From the NCBI GenBank assembly GCA_021014945.1, contig MU266415.1, positions 41,293 through 105,292 of the forward strand: 64,000 nt of DNA. The letters are read 5' to 3'. The stretch comes from Leucogyrophana mollusca (taxonomy: Eukaryota; Basidiomycota; Agaricomycetes; Boletales). A program made the translations under genes and the position numbers. Under the pieces are notes generated by a model, which saw only the letters and a program-made list of their open reading frames with translations, did not search any database and was not told the origin of the DNA. Shown one piece after another: positions 51,791-63,124 of this stretch (position 1 is the stretch's first letter; every line of letters begins with the position of its first letter).

Positions 51791-53594
51791 TTACCACCCG
51801 TCATCTGACTCTTCGTCAGTGACACCAGCGGGAGGCCAGAAACCCTCGATTGCAATATCCTCAGCACTCGATTCAGCACCGGATAACTGAAGACCACCTC
51901 TTACAGATTTGAGGAAACTTACAGCCTTCCAGAAGATGGCTTCAGCAACAAGCGCTGCCTCGTCGGGAGATTGGGTGGTGTGTGGGCACAAGCTTGGCGT
52001 TATCAGGATGGAACAGGGGTTGTCGTCTTCAGGCGCGGGAGACCCACGAGAGGGGCGAAGATGCTGAATGTAGTGTGTGAGGAACAAGGGTCGAGTTTCC
52101 AAGCCGCTGGAGTCTGCTAGTGACAGCACGAAGTCCAAGTACGGCTTCAGCAAGCTTTCTGGAGAGGTCGCTGTGAGCTCAAAGAGGGGCATGGTGATAT
52201 ATATGATCCCTACGATCGTAAAGTTAGTGACGATGTCCAAAGACAGATAAAAAAACATACATTTGCCTGCGGGAGCAGACATAGTCCCTGGACCTGTTGT
52301 TAGGACATGCACGGACGATGTGGTTGAGCCATGAGGAAGCGACCCCGGGGGGAACACGAGGATAGAAGTGTCGGGTTCAGGCGCTTCCGCGACGGTTGGG
52401 CCTTCGTCACCATGAGATGTCCCAGGCGGAGGCGAATTCAGCAATATCGGCCTCTCAACGATAGCGATGCATCGCGCAACGGCAACGGCTTGGAGGATGC
52501 CGGTAGTAGGGCCCAACGTCGACGTACTAGCTGCTAGGGAGCAGAGGTGCTCCGGAACATGGTGTGGCGATGAGATTAAACACTGGCTGATAAGTGATTC
52601 CGGGATTCCCTCGACTTCGATTGTATATCTGGATTGCCGTGATGTTTCAGAGTTGCCATCAGTGCGATTGATCGCAAGGACGTTTCTGCCAAGGATGTAT
52701 ACACCTCCATTTACAGCGGATGTTCGACAAAATCCTTGGGCGATCTCGCCCGAGCCGCCATAATAACCAACCAGGAACGCAGAAGGACCGTAGCGGCCAG
52801 TTGACCTGAGGCAGTTGCGAACGCGGTGCAGAGCAGGCAGGGTGGGTTCTGTACGATCGCATGAGAACAACTACAGGCCAGTGAAGGAGAAGTAATGTGC
52901 ACCGCTTTGAGAGCTGCAGTAGGCCATCGCAAAAGTGATTGTCCTCGCTATCTCCTCGGTGAGAGAAAACGTGGAGGTTAAGAAATCCAAGAATGGGATG
53001 TCCGTGTTGTCGATTAGTTCCTTGCTCTGCTCAAATTCGCCAGCTGCGAACATGAGAAATCTCATGAGCCTGCGCTTGTCTATGTGGCTCAAATTCTTGT
53101 CCCGAAAGATGTCCTCTTTGCTCTGAGGGACAGGTTTGACTCGGACTCCATCGAATATAGCAACTGGCCCCAGTAATTTGAATGATCCATAACGGGATAC
53201 ACCTGATGAGACCAAGGAGGATATGAGAGGGCCAACAGCCGGGATTACAGAAGGCGACATGGACACTGAATACTGTCGGGCGTGAGGCGGTATGGTTGAT
53301 GAACGAGAGACTGAGGAGAATTTCGTGGCGGGCTTCGACGATGCACTCGCATTAGAAACATTGGAGGTCTGCGCATCTGCCCATTGCGCGAGTTCATCTA
53401 TAGAGAGACTGGCTTCATCGCCGCCATAGTAAGCGTTAGTGTCGAGGTGAGCAACCTTGAAGCCAGCTTTGGAGATCGCCCTGGAGAATGAATGAACTTG
53501 ATAGCCGGGATGAAATAACTCACAGTGCTCACGCAGCGATAATGGACTCCGTCAGGCCAGTTCCAAGTATTATCACGTCGAAAGAGTTCTCCAT
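51791..53594 (-). CDS. MRS6: Rab escort protein (REP/Mrs6), Rab geranylgeranyltransferase component A
   Basis: Chaperone presenting Rab GTPases to geranylgeranyltransferase II. Starts MENSFDVIILGTGLTESIIA, the FAD-type fold start of the GDI/REP family. After one intron: AAISKAGFKVAHLDTNAYYG and GGDEASLSIDELAQW. Further: GSFKLLGPVAIFDGVRVKPV, VPQSKEDIFRDKNLSHIDKR, RRLMRFLMFAAGE and SLTEEIARTITFAMAYCSS. The conserved REP segment reads RYGPSAFLVGYYGGSGEIAQ then GFCRTSAVNGGVYILGR. The C-terminal third is loose, with WIIYITMPLFELTATSPESL, and ends in an acidic DEESDDGW. The long insert between the two GDI-like blocks (SNVSNASASSKP region) favours REP over GDI. Cytosolic and at membranes. Confidence 0.9.
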
Positions 53595-53778
53595 AATAAT
53601 TCACGGTGGCTAGCTGAATGTGCTCGTTTAGTACTAAAAACACTATTGATATTGCTAGTTATCTTACCATTATGCCGTATCAGGACTGTGGTGTTGTACC
53701 TGCCCTAAACACCCCTACACCGAATGTCCTTCCCAAAAATTTTGGATCGGCGTTCCCGTCTTCGCCCCAGCATCCACT
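53595..53778. promoter_or_regulatory. Short divergent promoter, MRS6 / nucleolin-like gene
   Basis: Only 184 bp between the two start codons. Both genes must share this region. No confident element can be named. Confidence 0.5.
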
Positions 53779-55727
53779 ATGGCAAAATCTACGGATAAAA
53801 AAGCCGACAAAAAATCCGCCAAGGATAAGAAGACCGCCGCCGCGAAGCCCACTGCGCTCTCCAAATCAAACCCACCAAGCAGCTCTAAGGAAATCCTTGC
53901 CAAAGCTGCCGTACGATGATTTTCTACTCTCTCGGTGCCGTGGTACTTGGAGCTCACATCCTCCTATGTAGAAATTGGCGAAGGGTAAGGGTCCCGCGAA
54001 GGTCGCCAAAAAGGCGTCCAGCGACTCGTCATCCGATTCTTCATCTGAAGACGAGAAGCCCGTTAAGAAGAGCGAGAAGGTATGGGCAAGGATCGCTAGT
54101 ATAACTGCACGTCTCCTGACCCCTGACCCCTGCTCACCTAACAGAAGCCTGTGAAGGCAACCAAAAAGGCATCTAGCAGCGAGTCGTCTGACTCTGATTC
54201 TGACGAGGCCCCAGCTGCCCCGCCCGTAAAGATAAAGGCGAACGGGAAGGTGTGTTGCGTATGTGTGATACAACTGGAACTCGCTTTAACAATTTTGTAG
54301 GCCAAGGCGCCATCGCCCAGTGAAAGTAGCGACTCTTCTTCCGAGGAAGATGCTCCCAAAGCTGCTGCTGCCGCAAAGGCTGCCACCAATTCAGATTCTG
54401 ACAGTGACGACTCATCAGAAGAGGACGAAAAACCTAAATCTGCCCAGGTCAAGATTGCTGCGAAGGATGCGCTTTCGTCGGAATCAGATGACAGCTCGAG
54501 CGATGAAGAGGTTGCTGCCAAGCCCACCCCTACTGCTACAAAGAAAGCGTCGCCCGTGAAAAAGCCTTCAACGGAAGGTTCATCCGACGACTCGGACTCT
54601 TCTGAGGAAGAATCCCGGAAGGATGCGGGCGCAACCAAGAACGCCACTGCTGAGGCTGATGGTTCCTCCAGTGAAGAGTCTTCGGATGAAGACGAAGACG
54701 GTGACGTGAAGATGACCGACACACCGGCAGTCAATGGTAGGCGTTTTAGCAATCTAGATTTTACCGCCAGATATTTATGTCCTACAGGTGGCAAGCGCAA
54801 AGCTGAGGTCCAGGACAATGCTCCGCCGAAAAAGCTCAAACTGGCCAATGGCGACGCAACCCCTGCATCATCCGAGCAAGAAACTAAAAGCATCTTCGTT
54901 GGTCGGCTATCATGGAACGTTGATAATGACTGGCTCGCACAAGAATTTGCGGTTTGTGGTGAGGTCGAGTCTGCTCATGTACAGATGGATCGCAACTCTG
55001 GCAAGTCCCGCGGGTTCGGCTACGTCCATTTCACCACTGCGGATGCTGTGGAGAAGGCTATCGCCATGAATGGCATGGAGATCGACGGACGGCCAGTAAA
55101 CATCGACAGGAGTAATCCTCCTGATAAAACTGCGTCTCGCGAGAAGCGGGCACAGGTATTCGGGGATGACCAAAGCCCACCCTCTAGTACGCTCTTCGTT
55201 GGAAATCTAAGTTTCGGCGTGAATGAGGATGCACTTTGGGAGGCATTCGGCGAGCATGGGGACGTGAAGAGTGTCCGAGTGCCCACTGACCGCGAGTCCG
55301 GCCGACCGAAGGGGTTTGCATACGTCGAGTTCAGCGACATCGAGACGGCCAAAAAGGCGCATGGGGCCATGCAGGGTCAAGACTTGGACGGGCGCGCCAT
55401 TCGATTGGATTACTCACAACCTCGAGACAGCAACGGTGGAGGGAGGGGTGGAGGGGTACGTATGCGTTATTTCGACGTACGGGAGCAATTTGCTCAATTT
55501 TCTGTCTTCAGGGCGGGCGGGGCGGTTTTGGTGATCGCGGCCGCGGCGGACGTGGTGGATTTGGCGATCGTGGTCGGGGTCGCGGTGGATTTGGAGATCG
55601 TGGAGGGAGAGGTGGGCGTGGCGGACGAGGGGGGGACCGCGGGGGTCGTGGAGGCCGTGGGGGTCGTGGAGGTCCTCGAACAGGAGGGATCACTGCCTTC
55701 GAGGGACAAAAAATCACCTTTGACTAG
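53779..55727 (+). CDS. gar2: Nucleolin-like protein (Gar2/Nsr1 type)
   Basis: Nucleolar RNA-binding protein for pre-rRNA processing and small-subunit assembly. Starts MAKSTDKKADKKSAKDKKTA. The N-terminal half alternates Lys-rich and Ser/Asp/Glu-rich blocks (for example [20 protein letters not shown]), typical casein-kinase II substrates. Two RRM domains follow: RRM1 with SIFVGRLSWNVDNDWL and GKSRGFGYVHF; RRM2 with TLFVGNLSFGVNEDALWEAF and RPKGFAYVEFSDIE. Both keep RNP2 and RNP1 aromatic residues. After the last intron the C-terminus is a GGRGG/GFGDRGRG repeat (about 55500-55680), then GGITAFEGQKITFD. This acidic-RRM-RRM-RGG order defines the Gar2/Nsr1/nucleolin group. Introns are short and GT-AG. 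Confidence 0.93.
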
Positions 55728-55955
55728 GAGTTTCGTACGATTTATCACTAGTGTAGTTGCTCATGCTATCTTCTGACTTCCCCTGACTTCAACGTGATTC
55801 GCATGTCGCTGCTACATATGGACATGTGGGCTTGGTATAATTGGATATCGAGTCCTTGCTGGCTCTGATGAAGCCAGCGAGTGCGATACATATAATACAG
55901 TTAGATGGCAAGCCGGCTGTATGTAATATGCGACACGTCCTTACAAAATGTCACA
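55728..55955. other. Intergenic between convergent genes
   Basis: About 230 bp of 3' flanks with no other feature. Confidence 0.6.
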
Positions 55956-58132
55956 TCAACCCATCTTCGCATGCTTCTCCATAGCTTTCCGGACTGGGTT
56001 CTGGCTAGGGGGCACAGCTCCTGACTTTTCCAAGCGATCGAAGAGCAAGAACAGTCTTTCTGCTTCGCGTTCTTTCTCCTCGTCCGTCATCTCAGGCCCC
56101 TCGGGTGCTGGCCTCTCCACTATTCCTGTGATAGGGTTGATGGCTTCCCCAGTCGAGGTTGTGATAGGAGCTCCGCCCAAGGAAGTAGGAGGTGCACGGA
56201 GGACGCCTTTGTGGAAGAGGAAACCAGCAACATTCCCATAGCCCAAGTATCCGCACAGCGTCGTTGCTAGTTGGTGCAAAGCATGAGGACAATTATAAAA
56301 TTCTATTATAATTACCCACCATCTGAATCGCACATGGCATACAGCATCTCGCCCATGGCATTTTTTAGCTGTGGATGATAGACGCTTCCCAAAAGCCGCA
56401 GACATCGACCAAGAAGGTCGGCGCGGCCCTCAAGCGGATGGGTTCGATCTAAATCAGAAGGTATGAGCCATTGCCTGAGTCTAATCTTCACATCCTCGTC
56501 TGCCAAACAAAAACGCGCAATGAGGATGGCAAGAGGGTTTATAATCTCATCCAAAGAAGCCTCTCCTTCTCGTTTGCACTGTTCTCGTACTGTTGTGTCA
56601 TCTGGGTCAATAGCTCCTGGGAGATAATGACCGAGGGAGAGATCTAGAAGGCTGTACGCCCGTAGCACAGTATCTGCCGCAGACGTGGAGGCTGAGCGGG
56701 GCGATGATGAGCGGGAGAGAGAGCGTCGTCCAGCAGATAGCACTGATGACAGTGCCCTATCTAGACGTCCAGCTTTGGTTTCTTTAGTGACGGGAGAAGG
56801 ATTAGCTTCACGTTGATTGCTTGGTACCGGAGACGGGCCTCCACTTCCCACAACGGATGGTGGGCTCGAGGAACCAGGCGCTCCAAGAGTTTTCCGCAAA
56901 GGTCGAGGCGACGAAGATGGGCTTTTCCCAAACCAGACAAAGCGAGACGAAGGAGAAATGGGAATGATAATGAGAGAGTGAATGACGTGGGTTAGTGGAG
57001 GTGTCATAGGACTGGGTGATGATAAGGGAAGAGCATTGAAGGCGCGAAGCAGCGGTGGCAGAATACTAACAGCAGGCTTGAGCATAGAGGAAGCGGGGTG
57101 CGGGAAATAACTCGCCCATCTAATCGTGGACTCCAATAGTCGCCCATGACCTTCTGACCATCCTCCAGTTGTTCTACGGCTGCACTCTGCACTTCACAGT
57201 CGACAAGCTGGCGCTCGGAGGTGAGCCATGTAACCGGATATACGTGATAACCAACATACCTTTGGATAGTGCACCAACAAGTTGAAGACAAATTTGAGGA
57301 GATCTGTCATGGCCTCGCGCGACATCTTGGCCCCCGCCAACGTACTATTGGTGAGATCGTCGAGTTTTGCGCCAATGATGTCGATGATAGTTTCGGATCC
57401 GGTAGTCATCTCTCGTTTGTCCTCCACGAGTGACTCGATAAAGGACCGAGAAGAGTAAGCGGAGGCCGTGCACAAGAACAAGATGCGCGATGCAAGGAAT
57501 ATACGCTCTGGTGATGTGGATCGCTTCGGGGCGGGGTTATTAGATGCGCGAGGTACAGGTTGAACAGAGCCTCACCTGCAGCATATCTACACAAGCCATC
57601 CCGCCGTTGATTTCTGAACTGGTCCACACAGCCCGTGCAGCTTCGTTTAGGAGAAGGGTGTTCGCGACACACTTAAGAGCTTCACTGGATTCGTCCACAC
57701 TGGCCTCGAGCGACGTAGCAAGTTTTAGCAGGAGGGAAAGGCGCGTAGGTTCCGCAAGGGCGTCTGCCACGCCAGGAGTCTTCCCCAGCCCCTTGATGGC
57801 AGTAAGTGCCATCAGGACATCTTTCAGGGCAACCAAAAATGACCAAAATATGTCAAGAAGCGCTTCGATAGGGCATATATCGATTGCGTACCATTACTCG
57901 ATAGTCTGCTGTCGGTAGCGTTGATGACGCGTGCGTTGAGGTCGTCGAGTAACAGTTGCATCATCTCTTTGCTAGAGAAAACATCCATTCGGACAGAAGC
58001 TGGCAGGCTCGATCAGAAGATGGTGAAACGAGATCAGTGGGACATACTGTCTGCTACCGATCGCAGAACATCGGACACAGCAGCTCTGGGTGAAAAACTC
58101 GACAAGGAAGTGTACGCCTGAAGAAGAGACAT
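55956..58132 (-). CDS. RIC8: RIC8/synembryn-type G-alpha exchange factor and chaperone
   Basis: Armadillo-like protein that folds G-alpha subunits and acts as a receptor-independent GEF in fungi and animals. It starts MSLLQAYTSLSSFSPRAAVS at 58132; a short intron leads to ILPASVRMDVFSSKEMMQLL and LLDDLNARVINATDSRLS. Then DVLMALTAIKGLGKTPGVAD and SSEALKCVANTLLLNEAARA (the conserved EALKC-N helix), FVFNLLVHYPK, and the Ric8 core with GRLDRALSSVLSAGRRSLSR, TVREQCKREGEASLDEIINP, LIARFCLADEDVKIRLRQWL, LIPSDLDRTHPLEGRADLLG and LKNAMGEMLYAMCDSD. The end GYGNVAGFLFHKGVLRAPP and an acidic EERLF-type helix match Ric8 tails. A Ser/Pro-rich insert lies near 56760-57010. Confidence 0.86.
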
Positions 58133-58609
58133 ATCTCCTTTCCAGAAACCTCACTCCAATGCTAGCAAGAGAAAGAGCTGGTGTGTAGGAGTTGTTTGAG
58201 CTCTGTAATTCGAAACTGAAGCTGAAGGCTGGGTGTGTGGAAGAGAGGTCATCACTACGACCGATTTGGCACACAAAACCAGCAACCAAGCCTGTGCCAT
58301 CGCGACAGATACTCAACATTTAATCTATAGGGGATGTGGTTCGGGTCTTGGTATTCATTGACATAAGAGCACACAACAGATAGAAGGATGTCCGATAAAA
58401 ACATCTGTAATCTGTATGCAATAGCCATGACTGAGTTGAACGAGCGACCTTTTGCCCGCCCCTGGAGAAAGCGATACACATGGGAGCACGCTCTATGCTC
58501 AGCACATGCACGAACATCATGGTAGATACTCGAGTAGATCGGCACTCGCCGCAAATAGTGGTCACGTCAGGCGCGGGTTTCTGTTCGTCGGGGCTGCGCT
58601 CAACAAGTC
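58133..58609. other. Intergenic
   Basis: About 480 bp between the MED10 stop and the RIC8 start on the minus strand; likely the RIC8 promoter. Nothing further seen. Confidence 0.55.
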
Positions 58610-59186
58610 TCAAGTAGAAGGTCCAAGGTCAATGTACTCTGCGGTCTGCGGGAAATTTTGTGCGAGAGCCTCGTTCAACAACTTGCGATAAGACTAAGCC
58701 GGGTGTTCAATACAACGGTACATGGCGTGACCTGCGCGGAACTCACGTTAATGGCCGCAATTTTGCCATTCATGAACTGATTTTCTGCGGCTGCCCTCTC
58801 CAGTCTCTCTCTAGTTAAATGCATGGGATTTCGGGCCCCGTCTATGTCTGCAAGCACCTGAAAAGGTATCATCGAAGGAGTGGTCTGTGACATGTCATCA
58901 ATGGTGGATAGGTGATGGATGATTTCATTGCTGATGGAGAAACGAGTTAATGGTTCGAGGGAGCAAAGAAAGATAACTACATTTGGAGCCCAGCTTGTTT
59001 TCCAACACCTGACTTTTCTCGTTCTTTGGTGGAATCGTTGATGACGGTTGTGCCCAAGTTGTAGAGAGTGTTTGCAAGCCCTAGCAGCTCTAGTTCTAGG
59101 TCTCCTTGAACGCCGACCGGCGCAGGTGATTGAGAGGAACGAGGTGAGTCCGGCGCATGCGATGCTACAGAGTTTGGGATAGACAT
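58610..59186 (-). CDS. MED10: Mediator complex subunit 10
   Basis: Middle-module subunit of Mediator (Nut2), linking activators to RNA polymerase II. Starts MSIPNSVASHAPDSPRSSQS at 59186. The domain begins LELELLGLANTLYNLGTTVI, INDSTKEREKSGVGKQAGLQ. An intron then leads to INEIIHHLSTIDDMSQTTPS, MIPFQVLADIDGARNPMHLT, RERLERAAAENQFMNGKIAA and, after a second intron, SYRKLLNEALAQNFPQTAEY. It ends IDLGPST at 58610. The pattern of hydrophobic helix, I-P-x-V-L-x-x-ID-x-G-x-NP and the RERLERA helix is diagnostic for Med10, and the length of about 150 residues is as expected. Confidence 0.9.
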
Positions 59187-59581
59187 TGTAAACCCTGAGA
59201 CCCAATGAAGATCGACGAGAACGGAGAAAGGACCTGTAGCCACATCTAAAAGGCCGCGAAGTCTGAAGGGTCCCTCGGGTGGCTTTTTGGGGGCTACTAT
59301 TTTTGGTAAGGGCTCGGGGCAACTCGCTTGATGCTCGGACGAGACAAATGGAAAGGCGGCACTCTGGCTGCATATCAGCTCGACGGCGACCTCCTGCCAT
59401 CTAATCGTGGTGGATCACAATCGTTTTAGGAATTCTTGGTTCAACGCGCGTTTTCGTGTTTTTTAATCCAAAAATCCAGAAAATCTAAAAATACTGATCT
59501 TGCTGTAAAACAGCTGTATCTCGAAATCCCGACTCTGCTCCCATCTACCCCATCTTGGTCTACCGAAAAATCAGTACTGAC
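59187..59581. other. Boundary between MED10 promoter and transposon
   Basis: About 395 bp. The first part should be the MED10 promoter. The transposon's left end must lie between about 59400 and 59555, but I could not find terminal inverted repeats. Confidence 0.45.
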
Positions 59582-61435
59582 ATGAAAGAACAAGCTTTGA
59601 AGTTGTTGGGTGATGGCTGGGAGATGGACGAGATTGCTGATGCTTTGGGCATCTCGGAGAAAAGTATCAGGCGCTGCCAGGAGGACAAGATGCTGCAGGA
59701 GGGTAGAGTTGATACTCCCAGTATTCTTCGTGGGCACTGTTGGCTTCTCAATGCCACTGCAATTGCCGAACTCCAAGAACTCATCAAGGAGTCACCTTCT
59801 CTCTTCCTTGACGAGATTTCAGAGTGGCTTGCTATCTATCATGATCAACTGATCTCTACGGCTGCTCTTCACAACAATCTCGGCAACCTTGGTTTGACCT
59901 ACAAGGTGCTCAAGCACACTGCTGCTCAACAAGATGAAGATCAGCGTGCAGCTTGGCAGCTGGATATGGCCACCAATGTCATATCCCGTGCAGCCATGCG
60001 CCCGTATATCCCATTCCGGTTCCCTTCCGCCCCTTTCCGTACACCTCCGATCCCTCCGTCTAACATATGTTGGACTTAACGTTTTTCAGACTCGTCACTC
60101 TGCCTCTGGTCCTCTGGACTCTCCGCCAGTCCCTCGGACTGAACACCACCTCGTCGGATCTTCCAGTATGTTGTCACTTATAGTTTCCATTTTATTATGC
60201 ATTGCTTTTGTTAGCCTCCATATTAACTCCATTATTTATCCTCTGTTCTGTCACACTAATCCTATGTACATAGCCCCCTCCGTTTTCCGGACCCACTCCG
60301 TACTCTGGAGCTATTCCTTAGTTGATTTCCTTATTGTTTCATTGCACTGGTTTCTGGTTACTATACTCCGTAGCACAGCCCGACTCTGTAGTATAAATAT
60401 TGCTCAGATGTATGTTCCTGTTCTTTAGTTCGAATATCATCTAAATCACCTCCTCATCCTTTCCGTCTCTAAGTCTTTACTCCTCCATTTATTCTCTCTG
60501 GAATCTTTCCTTAAGATTCCTCTTATTTCTTGTGTTCTCCTTAAGTCTCTGACTCCCCTCTGACTCCTCCAAAATCCAGAACTGACCTCATACAAGGGCA
60601 CAGCACATACGCTGAAGCCGAAGTTCCACTCCGTCTCTGGAATAGTTTGTTCCTACTAATTCTAAAGTTCTCTATGCTTACTCCCTAGTTCGGAGTTCCC
60701 TGGAAAGGACCGGAGCAACCAGATTTGACAACCAATTTTTCAGCTGATCAGTGTGTATTCATTGATGAATCCAGCAAGAACAGGAGGACCCTTCTATGCA
60801 CACATGGCCATGCACCTGCAGGTGAAAGAGCTGTGGAAGTAATTGGCCATGATTGGGGAGAGCGCTGGAGTATAATTCCAGCCCTCTCATTGGATGGCCA
60901 CATTGCACTACGAGTTGTTCATGGGTCTGTTGATGGTGGTGAATTCTATGATTTCATTATCAATGATGTGGTATGCAAAGTTTACAGGTTGCCTTTATGT
61001 GTTCTACTTCTCAATCAGCTCTAGCTTCCACAGGGGAACCCATACCCTCAGCCCCAGAGTGTTCGCATCATGGATAATTGCTCTATACACAAGAGTGATG
61101 CCCTCTGGGTTGCTGTCAAGGCTGCTGGTAGAGAAATTGATGTTCACTTTCAAGCTCAGTATTGATATTGTTTCACAGGGTGCCTTCTACTTTTCCTTCC
61201 CCCTTACTCACCTGACTTAAACCCAATCGAGGAGAGCTTCAATGTCAGTATGTATTTGGGGACATTCATTTCTTCTGAGACTGTCCTTATTATAGTTAAG
61301 GCTTGGCTCTGCCGTGCTTGGAGGAGGTTCTATGAGAGTGAGGCACCTCTTGCTGATTTGTACGAGACTTGCATGAATGCAGTGACCCCTGAGAAGGCAA
61401 AGGCATGGTTCATACATTGTGGATATCAGGTGTAG
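59582..61435 (+). mobile_element. Tc1/mariner-type DDE transposase, interrupted by a solo LTR
   Basis: Cut-and-paste transposase of the IS630/Tc1/mariner group. The frame starts MKEQALKLLGDGWEMDEIAD (HTH region) and holds LFLDEISEWLAIYHDQLIST. The first catalytic Asp lies in CVFIDESSKN, the second in IMDNCSIHKSD, and the Glu in LPPYSPDLNPIEESF. It is broken at 59976 by a 754-bp insert. Without the insert and one 5-bp duplicate, the exons 59582-59976, 60736-60970, 61025-61127, 61179-61247 and 61296-61435 total 942 nt, a multiple of three, with no stop until 61435. Three GT-AG introns of about 48-54 nt remove the only other stops. Relatives begin with an M-x-YR motif; here that position reads TTG (59555), so the start is uncertain. 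Terminal repeats were not found. Confidence 0.85.
59977..60730. mobile_element. Solo LTR of an LTR retrotransposon
   Basis: 754-bp insert beginning TGTCATATCCCG and ending ATTTGACA, so its ends are the short inverted repeat TGTCA/TGACA with canonical TG...CA. It is flanked on both sides by the identical 5-bp ACCAA (59972-59976 and 60731-60735), the expected target-site duplication. A TATA-like AGTATAAATA lies near 60392. There is no coding capacity. Such solo LTRs arise when the two LTRs of a full element recombine. The family cannot be named from one LTR. Confidence 0.85.
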
Positions 61436-61620
61436 TTCCCGCATGACAAATAGATTGATTATCAAAAGTATGATAGTGGCTGTAAGCCAGGTGAATGAAA
61501 GTAAAGGGACATCTGCGAGAAGGCAAAGTAAAACATTAAAAAGACAACACAAGTAAAATGAGTGACATGGAAATGAAGGTAGATGTTAGGGTTCAGACTG
61601 AAACAAAGGGAATCAGTATA
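61436..61620. other. Region 3' of transposase
   Basis: 185 bp with no coding feature. It should contain the right end of the transposon, which I could not locate. Confidence 0.4.
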
Positions 61621-62209
61621 CTACTTCATTGCAACCTTTTGTGCTGCCTTGGCCTCCTTGCGATACTTCTTGTCAGCACGAATAACCCGATTCCAATCAC
61701 AAGCAAGGAAACCAGCCTCCTTACGCTGATCCTCAGTGATGGATTCAAGTTTATCACCCACACGATATCCAAGTTTCTTCAATCCTTCATACTCTTTCTC
61801 TCCGAGAGAGCTCTTCTCGCAGAACTCATCAAGTTCACATGGAGGGAGCATTGGTGAAGATGGAGCATGGTCGGAAATGCAGTGGATGGGCCAGCTGTGG
61901 GTGGTGGCGGTGGCAGCGGAGCATAGCCTGAAAGATGTCCATGACCATGAGGTGCATGTGGAAACCCTGCAAAATGAGGCGACGGAGGGAAGTAGCCATA
62001 TGGGGACCACCCAGAGGGTGCAGGAAAAGGAGGGTAAGGCATGTAGGGGTTAGCATGAGCAGCTGGTTGTGATGGAGTGACTGGGGCCACCACAGATACT
62101 GATGCATTACCATGAGCACCAGGCTTGTACCCAATAGACTGGTCTTTCTGGAAGAACTTCGATGCCAGTGGAATACGGGCATAATCAGTCTCCTCACGGA
62201 GCCATAGTG
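61621..62209 (-). pseudogene. Frameshifted gene fragment, Pro-rich with SAM-like C-terminus
   Basis: A minus-strand fragment. From a possible acceptor at 62210 it reads ETDYARIPLASKFFQKDQSI, then a Pro/Gly/His-rich segment (NPYMPYPPFPAPSGWSPYGY). Near 61850-61870 the reading moves to another frame: the natural continuation is SSPMLPPCELDEFCEKSSLG, followed by LKKLGYRVGDKLESITED, whose layout recalls a sterile-alpha-motif-like domain found next to Pro-rich regions in agaricomycete proteins. The stop is at 61621. One base of indel explains the break; a missed intron is the alternative. The 5' part is missing where the Gag remnant starts. Function unknown. Confidence 0.5.
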
Positions 62210-62245
62210 CTGTGAATCAGATATCTTGCAATATCAAAAGACAAA

Positions 62246-63124
62246 ATGCTTACAATTGCATTTGCCCATACCAGGAGACAGTTATGCGACAAGGTCACCT
62301 TTGTGCAATCTTACCTCAAGGGCGTTGCCCTTGAGTACTTCGAGCCTGACCTCCTTGGAGAGACTGCTCCGGAGCTCCATCCTCTGAATGGACAACCAGC
62401 AGCATTTCCTCTACAAGTTGCAGATGAATTTTGGGCCTCACAATCCTATTGCTGATGCCGAGAGCCAGCTGGAACGTCTACACATGAAGGACAACTAGCA
62501 TATTGTCAAATATATTGTGGAGTGGAACCACCTTGCATCCCAAGTTAGGGACTGGGGTGAAGGTGCGCTCTGCCAGAATTTCTACTCTGGTCTTCCAGAC
62601 TGGATCAAAGACGAGTTGGCTCGCTGGGATAAGGCTAATACATTGACTGAACTCCGTGCTTCTGCTCAGCAGATTGACCACCACTATTGGGAATGTCACA
62701 ATGAAATTGCTTGCAACACCAAGGTCAACACACCGGCCGACAAGCCTTCTGGCACCTCCAAGCCCTCCGGTAATTCTTCCGGCAAGGGTAACTCCAATAC
62801 CTCTTCGTCCAACCCCTCCAAGCCGAAGCCCAATAACTCTGGCTCATCCAACTCTAACTCTGGCTCCACCTCCAACTCCACCCCTCACTCTGGCAATAAT
62901 TCCAAGATCGCCAGCAAGCTAGGCAAGGACAGGAAACTCCTCCCTGCTGAACACGAGTGGCATATGCGCCTCAGTCTCTGCCTTTTCTGCAGCTTGGCAG
63001 GTCACACAGCTTGTGATTGCCCCAAGTCTACCTCCTGCGCCGCCAAGGGTTGCACTGCTCAGGCTGCGCCCACCCCCGCTGCTCCGGAAGCCAAACTGGA
63101 GGCCTCCAAAGAGGCAAAAACATA
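62246..63124 (+). pseudogene. Decayed Ty3/Gypsy-type Gag remnant
   Basis: The first part reads VQSYLKGVALEYFEPDLLGE, a capsid-like segment, then shifts frame to LQMNFGPHNPIADAESQLER, then meets an in-frame TAG at about 62495. Beyond it the frame is open: VEWNHLASQVRDWGEGALCQ, NFYSGLPDWIKDELARWDKA, a Ser/Asn/Pro-rich linker, HEWHMRLSLCLFCSLAGHTA. The last contains the zinc-knuckle CLFC-x4-H-x4-C pattern closing at DCPKS. It ends 63124. No protease, reverse transcriptase or integrase follows, so this is a fragment of a larger element. Confidence 0.75.

Noticed and set aside
51791..53594. Rab GDI instead of Rab escort protein
   Set aside because: The long Ser-rich insert, divergent C-terminus and acidic tail fit REP/Mrs6 rather than the compact GDI.
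58675..59400. 241-codon minus ORF over MED10
   Set aside because: It reads MED10 exon 1 in the wrong frame, then crosses the intron into the right frame of exon 2. The spliced MED10 model explains the region.
61158..61178. In-frame TGA and a possible 20-nt intron in the transposase
   Set aside because: A 51-nt GT-AG intron (61128-61178) removes the stop and gives AAGCLLLFLPPYSPD, as expected for the family.
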